A stretch of 64,000 nt of DNA, taken from NCBI RefSeq assembly GCF_001577835.2, contig NC_029529.1, positions 7,380,157 to 7,444,156 on the forward strand, given 5' to 3'. The notes beneath the pieces are model-generated. The model did no database searches, was not told the DNA's origin, and saw nothing but the letters and a program-made list of their open reading frames with translations. Each line of letters starts with the position of its first letter. Positions within the stretch are counted from its first letter, which is position 1. This document shows, piece after piece, positions 8,502 to 64,000 of this stretch. Source of the stretch: Coturnix japonica. Lineage: Eukaryota > Chordata > Aves > Galliformes > Phasianidae. The position numbers were made by a program, and so were the translations under genes.

Positions 8502-11500
8502 TGGTACAGCAGCCCCCGGCCCGCGGGTGAGCTCTGCTCGTTCTCTCTCATGCTGGTTCTCTTTTGTACCGCTTAAACAAAAGGAGAGGGGTCCTGCGGT
8601 ACGAGGAGACCCTTGGCCCAATGGGAAAGCTGCTTTTCAGGAGCAATCAGCTGACTTTGGTTTCTTTTCGCAATTAAGGTGAAGCAGAACACTGCCGTGC
8701 AGTGTTTATGATGGTGTTTTACTCCTGGCTGTTCTTCATCTTTTTTCTCTCTTTTATTTCTTATTAAAGAAATAAAGAATGCACTCTAACAATGTGGTGG
8801 AGCTATGAAGACAGCCAATGTTTTTCTCAGAGTTAAAATGTTCCTTTGTTAAAAAGATATTTGGTATGTAAGGATGGTTTGGTGTTCCTTATTCTGGGAT
8901 AGAAACAGATTTTAAGTTGAGATCCCCGTGATCTCGAGGACTCTGATTCCCAAACTGAAGGTTCTTTAGTAATTTTAGTTGTGTGAGGATTCTTTTTTTT
9001 CTTCTTTAAGAAAGATGCAATTCTGATGTCACTCGTGTGACATAACTTCCTGGGACAATTATGCTGAAGTGTTTTTCTCATTGCAGATCTCCATTCCCCA
9101 CCCCTGGACACTTCCTGTATGATGTAGAGGTTATGTTTGCAACCAGCACTTGTGCTGCTTTCATGCAGGAACTCTGGCATCCCAGATGTCACATCTGGCT
9201 TTGTGAAAACAAGTAAGGTGCAACCAGCAGGTGCATGCTGGAGCATTTGGCTTTCTCTTGTTTTTTCCTCATTTACCTGTTTTTAGCAGAGTATCATTAA
9301 CTCTTCCTTCATGCAGACACATGTTCTTCCCTTTTCGTAGTGAATCTGTGCAGTGAAAAGTTCCTAATTGGTTTTATTAATTACTTTCCAATCAGTTTAC
9401 ATGATGATTTTAAGCTGCTAAAAAGACAAAAAGATGTAGGGAGGATAGTAGTGGGTGGGAATCAAGGCCATGCCCTTTCTGTTAGCTTTCTGGGAGAGAT
9501 TTATGTGTTGTTTTTTTGTTTGTTTGTTTTAATAGGGGACCTTTAGTACGTCACCCCCAAACTTAGATTTTTCAGTTTGTATATTTCACCTTTGATAAAC
9601 TTGAAAATCCCTCTGAGATGGGATACAGTGCAGGTGTACAGAGAGAAAATCTACTAGGCTGTCTTTGCATGTTGTAGGCAAAAAAGCAGCTGCCTGTGGC
9701 ATGGAATGGTGGTGGAACAATCTCTGCCTTGTGTCCTCTCTGTGGAATAAGTACAGGTCTACCAGTCTTTCCTATGTTTACAGTTTAACAACCAATTTTA
9801 AGTTGTAACTAGTCTTCAGTAATTGTAGCCATGAAACAATGTATTCTTAATGGCTGACATCATGAGCATGTCCCTAATCTTTTTTTTTTTAACAAGGGCA
9901 CAAGCTGTGCACATCAATTGCTGCTACTCTGAAAATTACCAGGTTCTGCAGACTTTCTATAATGTTTGTGACTCAGTTAAAGTCCTTTTGTTCGGGATGT
10001 GTTATAAGGTACAAATTAGTGCATTCTCTCACTTTTTCCAAAGCACAGTGTAAAAAGACCGGTGAGAGTCAGATACAAACCAACAGTAACTGTTGGTTTC
10101 AGGCCATTTGGTTCCAAAGGGCTGTTTGAAAGCTTTCAGGAGTAAATGTTACACTTCTTCACCTTGTCTGACTTCTTTCTGTCGACTCAGGTAATGGTTT
10201 TATTATTATGCTTACATAAATCAGAAGAAATCCTTTCTTGAGACTTCTGAAGTGTATTTTTATTGATGTACCCAAGTCAGGCATATCCTGGGTGGATTCT
10301 CTGCTTTTTAAATAAAGAAATTTCCTGTTGTACGCATGGAGAGAATTAAGCATCCAAAAGGATCTCAGACTGACTCTTTTACGTAGTGATTTGACCACAG
10401 CGATGGAAACCATTCCTTGATTTCTCATTGCACCTACATCACTTCTTTGTGTCTCCTGTCCTTCATTCTTAAAAAAGAATTTAATCTTCTTCACGCTTTG
10501 TCTGCAATGTCTGGTGAGTGTCTGCAGTGCCTTAAAAGTTGGATGCTCATTAACATCAAAAGTACTCTTTCAGCTCACTTAAAAATAGAATAGATGCATA
10601 GTGAACTGTCCTAGGTAAGGAATGTTAATTGTGCTTGGTCTGGCTTTTCCTCATAAGAGGCAAGGATACTCTTTGGAAAATCACTCCTTATGTACACTCA
10701 TTTTTCTTTTCTTTTTTCCTCCTCTTCATTAACCTTCTGAAAAAATCACAAGCTGTGAAAACAACTTGTGCTTTCCTTCTGCTTGGATATGTAGGAATTG
10801 GGTTTTTGATCACCAGACTGCTCTGAGTACTTGAAACTGTCCTCTGCAGCAGGGAGGAGCACAGGTTTGTCTTGGGAGATGCACCAGAAAATTGACTGCC
10901 TAAACCAGGTGGTTTTACAGAGAAGTACGTGTGAATATGGGTTATGATTTTTTTTTCCATAGGTGTAGAATTAGCTGGAAGAACTGTTGCCATGACCTGA
11001 TTGACTCCCTATCCTCAATCTGCTGAGGTGTCCATTAAATTTGTAATGTCTTTGGAATCTTTGCCTCACTTAGGGTTGCCCTTGGCAAATTATCCAGAGC
11101 TTTATGACTGATATTTCTCCCTTGTCAAGACTACCTCATATAAAATGATACTTGCTAGTTACCTGTTTATTTGAGCACATTATGCACATCAGAAGGCATT
11201 TAATTATAGTACCTAATTAGATTTCAAGCAGGAGTTACCAACTTAAGGTGCTTAATTTCCACATGGCTCTTGTATGTGTCATTCCTTTTTGGGACTATGA
11301 CGTGTACCTGTGCTTATGCTTGCACAAGGACTGCTGGCTGGTCTGGATTGCTCACTAGGTTGCTGCATCTATCTGTACATCTAGTCTAACCAGATGCTAT
11401 CCCACTAGAACCTCTGTGGAGCTCTTAGCATCTTTTCCCTAGGAATTTCTGGTATTCCCTTCTCCCATGGCTCTCTGATGTATCCAAATATGTTGTGCCC

Positions 11501-12080
11501 ATCAGCCACATCTGCATTCTGATATCTCAGGTTTTAAGTCAAGTAGTTTTTTTTACTGTAATGAGAGGTGTTTTTTGTTTTTTGTTTTTCTCATGTTCAG
11601 CAGGTATGTCCATAAGAATCTTAAGTGCTCCTGCAAGTGTTAACAGAGGAATCCTGAGTACCTTCGTGTCTCATGGAAGTTTCTTGTTCAGTGTTTCTCT
11701 AAGGCTGATGAAGTCAAACTGAATTTGGAGGTGCTTCTGAGATCTTTATCACCTGTGTTCTGTGTGCATTGGCGCAGCTGTAGCTGAAGTTTGACATTTG
11801 GCCTTCTGTACTGTGTAGTCAGAGGGAAGATGCTTGCTGTGGGCAATGTGGTGTGCAGCAACCTTGGGAAACCTGGAGAAAAGACTGTGTTGATTCAGTA
11901 GAGATTTTCATGTTTTTGTTCTATCCAGCAGAGTGCTGCTGAAGCTGGTCTTTAGTTTGGTCTCCAGACATGCACCACGTTCCTGGGAGGAGTGGTGCAC
12001 CACTGTACATTGAAAAGTGAAATGAATAAAAAGTTAATTCACTGCATTAGTTCTTAACGCTTGATCCTTCAGTTTTCCAG
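8502..12080 (+). other. Remainder of NDE1 intron 1
   Basis: AT-rich intron with poly-T runs. The longest open frames (for example about 111 codons on the minus strand near 10.16-10.49 kb) have no recognisable family or coding-like composition. Nothing else was identified. Confidence 0.6.
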
Positions 12081-12121
12081 GGCAAAAAATGAAATAAAGT
12101 GTTAAACTCTGAGGACTTACC

Positions 12122-19540
<7,419 letters not shown>

Positions 19541-19548
19541 AACGGAAA

Positions 19549-19554
19549 AATAAA
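19549..19554 (+). terminator. NDE1: AATAAA poly(A) signal candidate for NDE1
   Basis: The hexamer starts only 9 bases after the stop codon. If used, it would give a 3' UTR of a few tens of bases; downstream signals may be the main ones. Confidence 0.4.
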
Positions 19555-21631
19555 ATCTAATATACATATAACTTGAATGTCAATTTGCAATCAGACAGAA
19601 GTATAAGAGTAGGTGAGGCCTGAAAAAGAAGCTACTATTGATAATGATATCTTACAGCTTTGCCCTTCTGGCTGTTATGCTGAGTTATGTGGGTAGTTTG
19701 AAGCAACATTGCCTAGCAGCACAGGACATAAAATTTCTTCCTGTATTCATTGCTGTGAATAACTCCTGCTTTGATACTGCCGGTTAAAGCTATTGTCCCT
19801 TTACCTACCGCAAGTTCCTAGTGCAACTGTTTGGGCTTTGGCTTTTGGTGTTAATGAAATCACCCATAATATTCTGGCTTTCTGGTGCAGTCACCAAAGT
19901 TAGAGGAGTGGTTATAGGTAGAGACAGGTGTATTTCTGTGGAGAAACTGTGCAGTTCTTTGTGGGTTGCTTGCTGGTCAGAATCTCGCTATGTGAAATTC
20001 TGCCTAGTGTTAAAGCTTTGTAAGCAATGATTTACCTTGAAGAGCAGATAAAAGGTGAGGAATGCTTAATACTTAAGGTACTCAGGAGATCCTGGGTGAT
20101 GGAGAACTTTTGCCCTGGGTTACCTGTAGATATGCTTTTGCTATATTGTGACCCATAAAGCCTGGCTGTTGTCTGAGTTTTTAGTTCTAATGTATTAATA
20201 AGTGGGTTTTACTACTTTCCAAACCTCCCTTTATTAATGTGCCTTGGGTATTTGTGAACTTATTTTATCTCTGTTTTTTTAAATAAGATTGTTTCAGCTG
20301 TTACTAATTTAGCAATGTTTTTAGTTTGAAAAGTCCTTTCTGCTGGTCAAGTATGTCAGAATAGTGAGTTATATTTTTTTTAAGTTGGTGTGTTTCCCCT
20401 ACAGAAATACACTACTTTTTTTTAATAAGTAGACTCACAATATTAGTACACATTAGAGAAGCTTGCACTTATGAAAGCAATAATAGATAAAATGTTTTAT
20501 ATCTGGGGAGAGAGGGAGAAATTTACATGACAAGATGCATTTTTTTTTTTTTTTAATGATGTAAAAACTACTGATGCATCTGCTTCTCTGGAATAGGAAA
20601 TAACCACAGACCATTCCCATTATTCAAGCCGTGTATGAAGTTGGCTTAACTAGGGAGCAGAATAAAGCGTATTTGAATGCTAATTGTTCACTTTGAATTT
20701 TTTTTTTTGCAAGTTGTCGTGCTCACCACATATGTATTTGTCATCAGTTTCTTAGCTGGTTCTTATCAATGAAGCCTAAAGAGACATTGTTTGCTGAAAT
20801 TATATGCAGATTTTTCTACATTTCTTTCTTCTCGTGGTTTCCTACTCTAAGGAGTGTTACTGCCATAGCTAATGATGCCTTTAGGATTTTGACAGCACTT
20901 GGCATTACTCTCTTCAAATCTTTAACTGAGCCTGTAATCTATTTTACTGTTTTTGTCCTCTTCTGTCAGACATAGTTGGCACTCTTTTCTTACCCATAAG
21001 GAGCTATAGCACGAGCTACTTTGTTAGTTGTGCTGTCCAATGAACTCAGTGGACCGCGTAGCCTGATGACTCAAGACAAGTGTTCTGTATGATCTTGTCA
21101 GAATTTGCCTGCTTAGTGAGCAGGTTAACTTCTGGTCAGACTGGGAGTCAGCACTGATGTAAGGCAGAGACTTAGAAAGTCAGGTGGTAGGTAGTTTTTT
21201 AACCACTGGACTGTTATGCTTGTGAATTATCCAGGTGAAGACCTTTCAGAAGGGCATGATGTTCAATTTACAAGTTCTAATTTAAGTAGCGGTGCTTAAG
21301 ACCATTTTATTGAAGTCTGACTTCTTCCATCTCCTTGTTTGTGCATGTGCAGACTTACCAGCTTAACAGCCAGTTCTTGAACATGTTGACAGCTATACTT
21401 CTAGGCTTCTACTTTTTTTTTTTTTTTTTTTTTTTTCCATCTGAATGTACAGCTCTTCTTTCAAAAGCAATCACTTAGAAGATACCAGTTTTTCATTCTA
21501 GCAGTTACAGTAGATGTTCTCAGAAAGATATTTGAGTTGTAAAGTATTGCATCTCCCATTCCCTTGTGGTATGCTGTATTGCATCCAAGTGACACCTGCA
21601 CACGAGAATATTGGAGTGGTTTTTATAGACT
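19555..21631. other. Convergent spacer between NDE1 and MYH11
   Basis: Probably includes longer NDE1 3' UTR forms (further AATAAA-type hexamers, for example near 20662). Several poly-T runs occur, the longest at about 21412-21436. No coding-like frame was seen. Confidence 0.6.
21412..21436. repeat. Poly-T tract
   Basis: About 25 uninterrupted T on the plus strand in the convergent spacer; no recognisable retroposon body next to it. Confidence 0.9.
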
Positions 21632-21637
21632 TTTATT
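21632..21637 (-). terminator. MYH11: AATAAA poly(A) signal candidate for MYH11
   Basis: AATAAA on the minus strand about 520 bp downstream of the MYH11 stop. A second hexamer lies at 21704-21709. Either would be a normal position; which is used cannot be read from sequence. Confidence 0.5.
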
Positions 21638-22155
21638 AGTGTGTAAGCACATCCATGGTGCATATAAAACTGTAACAGTTGATTTAATTTGAACAAATGA
21701 TATTTTATTTTTCAGTATGTGATTAAAAAGGCACTTCCACCTTGTGAATGGTGCATCAGGGGTGTAGTAACCAGGAAAAAAAAAATACTATATTGAATAC
21801 TTAAGACAAAATGAAAGTTTAAGATTAACTGACCAATGCCTTTTTTTTTCCTTGCAACAGTCCTACAAATCCTTTGTAAACTTCAGTTCACTGAGATTTA
21901 AATTGTCTGAACTACTGGAACTCGCTTTCTGGAAATTCTTCATGAATTACTCTGAATTTATAACAAAACTTTTCAAGAACGTTTCATGCTAAGAGTTCTG
22001 GAGTACTTTTAACATGAATCTATACATTGGAGACAAGGCAGTTGTGCTTTCATCATCAGAGGAGTGGGTGTGTGTGACCTTGACACTAAGAGTAGACTTA
22101 AACAGTGCTAAATATCATCCTCCCTTCCCTTGCTGCAGTGCAATTTTAAGCGTGT

Positions 22156-60987
<38,832 letters not shown>

Positions 60988-63900
60988 CTGCAAGGAAATT
61001 CAAGTAAAAAGGGGAATTAATATCATGTACTGTGTCTAGGCTGGAAAACACAGGCATGCACTGAACTAACAGGATTTTAGCAAATAACAATTATTTTTTT
61101 CGATTTAGTATGACAAATGAAGTGGCAATTTCTGGATGTACATGTGTGAGTGCAGTTTCAGAGTGCATAAATAATTACATATTTTCTGTCAGTTTCCTTA
61201 TTAGAAACCATTTTATTTCCTGCTTGTAGAAACACTGCTTTGATACAATGCTTCACATGTTTTTACTTCATTTGTTTTTGGTACGTAGTGGATCACCTTT
61301 ATTTGTGATGACCTATAGATTATAATGCTTCAGAATATTCCTTTACACATGTATTTGTGTGCTGGGATATTATTTGCTCAGGCAGGTATCAAATTCTTAA
61401 ATCATAGATCAGAAGTTTGGGTTTATGTTGAGCATATCATCACCACATAGCAGTAATGTTTAATGTGAGTCTTTGGAAAAAGATTACTCCAGTTCCAAAC
61501 AGATCTCTTATCAGAACGGCCATATGCCTTCACTGAGCTGCTGTTCCTGAAAGAGATTCAAGGAAAAATCTGTTTTCTGTGTTCAGTTTACTGAAGGTAT
61601 TCATGTAAAAATGTGTGCATAAACAAGCAAGAGCACTGGCCACCAGCTGATGGCTATTATCCAGGTTCTGATAGGTTTAAAGAACATCCTTTGTTTCAGG
61701 AAGCTCCAGCTTATTGAACTGGGAACGGAAATATTAGTGAGTGATAATAGATGAAGAGCCATATATTACAACAGTTACTAAAAGTAAGCGATGTAAACAA
61801 ACACAAAAATAAATAAAGAAAAATAAATGGTAGTTTTAGCTCTTAAACCAGCCTATGGCAACTATTTTTTGAAATGACACTAGTCTGAAACAAATGGAAT
61901 AATGAACATTTGTCCTTTATGACTTGGACGTAAGTTGTTTGGATTTCCCCATTTCCTGACTGAGCACTGTACTGCGCAGTGCTGCCTTGCCCTACCCTCA
62001 GTGCTGTGTCTAAGGACAGCTGAAGCTGCCTCAGTTCCCCCACAGGAACCAGGGTAGCACAGGACTGTAAAATGCCATCTCAAAGGCTTGGATCTGGGCA
62101 CGGGGGTTTCCCTTTCCTGACCATATTAGGAAATGGCACAACGTGGTCTCGGCACAGCCTGAGGCTTTATATGGTACTGAGCAAACAGGGTGAGAGCGTC
62201 CATCAGCTCCTGGCGGTGAGGAGAGGTTGGGTGCCCTGCATTGGGGTGAACATCTGGGGCGCTCCAAGCATCCATGGGGGCATTTCCTACCTTTACAGCA
62301 TTGTGACTGCATCTTCACTAGCTCCTGATGTCCCTGAGTTAAAACCTTTGGGGAGAGTAAATCACTGCTGTGCTGGCTTTTAATTGATGACAGTTTAGGA
62401 CAAAACACTGTGCTAATTGTGTTAAAATGAACTTTAGTGCTGCGTGGTCAATACACTTAAAACTAAAAAAATCCTACATAAACCAGAATGACCACTAGGC
62501 CCCTAAGGGAAGGATAATAAGGTTTTTTTTCAGTTTATGTGCTATATTTACTCAACTACTAATATCCAAGTAAGTAAAATAATAGATTTTCAATTCTGGA
62601 CGTTTCTTAGGTCTCTTCCCTGAAATTTTTAGGTATTTTCCTGACTTGCATCATACAAAGTCTAGATGTCACTAGAGACTTATGAAATACATACATCTGA
62701 GTTGTTAGTGCCTACATCTGGGCAAAGGTATCCCCACACAGGTTCTAACATCTATGTTTGTTTTCTATAGACAAACAATTTTACATCGTTGAGCAAAGAC
62801 TGAATGAATAGTGCCTATGAGTGCAGGTACAAGAAACTTGTTTATGCTCTCAGATTGACTTGAATTCCTATTTTATTGATGCTTATACTGTCATTTTTTA
62901 TCTCATTTGTGTCTGGACCAGTCAGATTCTGTTTGTTCTCAGCAGCGTGAAACAAATGTTAGTGGCAAAGCACTTCTTATTCATTTTTTCTTAACTCCAT
63001 CAAAGAAAAAGGTCAGGGTACTCTTTCAGTGTATTGTTACCTTGAATTATTGCACACTTTATTTCCTCTGATTAAATAACATTTACTTTAAGGACAGATG
63101 ATTTGCTCTGAGACTTTTTTGTTTGTTTCAGCTTGTTGAATTTTTTTTTTCTCTATAGCATAATTGGGAATCCCAACTTGCATCAGTGATGCTCGAAAGA
63201 GAAGAACAGTAAGGTCAAGTTTTTTTGTATGTGTATGATTCCAAGGCAGGCAATGTAGGCAGACAAGGCAAAGAGAGGAAAGGATCGTTTAAAGTTTGTT
63301 TTGCAAGTAGATGAGAACAAAGCCATATGTTTATAACCATACCATATGGAAGGTCCAGTTTCTTTAAGGCATCTTGATGACATGCGTTTAATACATTCCT
63401 GAAGCAAAGATCTTCAGCTTTAGCTCTATTAAGTTATGCATAACAATTAAATGTTGGGTTTTTTTTGTTTAAGTGTATATAACAATCTTTTTTTTTTTTT
63501 TCTCTTTTCTTCATTTCCTGCCTTTCAATTTAGCATTCTTCAAATTAAAGAGGCCTCTATTCCTGCTTCTAAAACCACGTTACATAAGCTCTGTGCTTTC
63601 TTTCACTCATTAGTGGTCTGTCATGCAAGTAAAATTTCCATGGATTGAATCATTTGGTTTCTTCTCTACAACATAACGTAGGGATCCTCCATGTAAAATC
63701 AAAGATAACAGCTAAATCCCATGGACATTTCCTGGCTTCTTTTATAATTCAATGACTATTGATGTAGATTATTTTAATGGCAAAACACGGTTAAGTTAAC
63801 ACACTTGTGTGAAATGGGAAGCAGAAAAATCTTGGCCCTGTATCACATGAATGAGGAGAGATTAGAATTTACCCAGGCTTCTCTGATCTGCAGGTTGACC

Positions 63901-64000
63901 CACAAGGGGGGGGGAAAAAAAGCCCTAGTAGATGCATATCTTTGAAGGATATGAGCATTCACAATTGAATTTTCAGTGAGATTTTTTGTTTTGTCAAACA
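60988..64000 (-). other. MYH11 intron running to the right edge
   Basis: AT-rich apart from a more GC-rich patch near 61.95-62.3 kb whose open frames (up to 125 codons) show no family resemblance. The exon encoding MYH11 residues 1-114 was looked for and is not here. Confidence 0.6.

Noticed and set aside
61963-61983. 7-bp hairpin AGCACTG/CAGTGCT
   Set aside because: Stem too short for a microRNA precursor and no longer pairing around it.
61843-62408. Open frames of 66-125 codons in a GC-richer patch
   Set aside because: Frames are open on both strands, and none resembles MYH11 residues 1-114 or any other family.

Overview
The window is nuclear DNA from a bird, probably a galliform. It holds three vertebrate genes in the order MARF1 (minus), NDE1 (plus), MYH11 (minus), the same order and orientation as in human 16p13.11. 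Every protein segment is close to the human or chicken orthologue as I remember them. The interspersed repeats are CR1 LINEs of the kind usual in chicken, turkey and quail. No prokaryotic, viral, CRISPR or tRNA/rRNA feature was seen.

Layout. 1-5.6 kb: the 5' end of MARF1, with four coding exons (404 codons from the start ATG at 4083 to the left edge) and a CpG-island promoter near 5.05-5.65 kb. 5.7-7.8 kb: a divergent intergenic spacer with two truncated CR1 elements in opposite orientation, each carrying a small minisatellite. 7.85-19.55 kb: NDE1, with a CpG-island promoter and non-coding exon 1 followed by eight coding exons (339 aa). 19.55-21.63 kb: a convergent tail-to-tail spacer. 21.63-64 kb: MYH11, smooth-muscle myosin heavy chain, with 40 coding exons on the minus strand. 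They encode 1865 aa from the Thr that should be residue 115 to the SM1-type C-terminus. The first 114 residues and the promoter lie beyond the right edge.

Splice sites were read exon by exon. All are GT-AG with consistent phase, so the three gene models are internally coherent. The alternative 21-nt SM-B (loop 1) cassette of MYH11 is present and intact, but the SM2 tail exon could not be located. The genes do not form a pathway. MARF1 is a germline RNA-decay factor, NDE1 a dynein/LIS1 mitotic and neuronal adaptor, and MYH11 the smooth-muscle contractile motor. The neighbourhood is a conserved synteny block.

The rest is intronic or intergenic sequence with simple repeats: an exact (ATTTT)13, a 16-bp tandem array, an AT-rich palindromic tract and several short duplications. 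The most unexplained signal is an orphan coding-like exon on the minus strand at about 56.2-56.5 kb, nested in a MYH11 intron, with a clean splice acceptor, an open frame and an overlapping AATAAA. I could not name its family.
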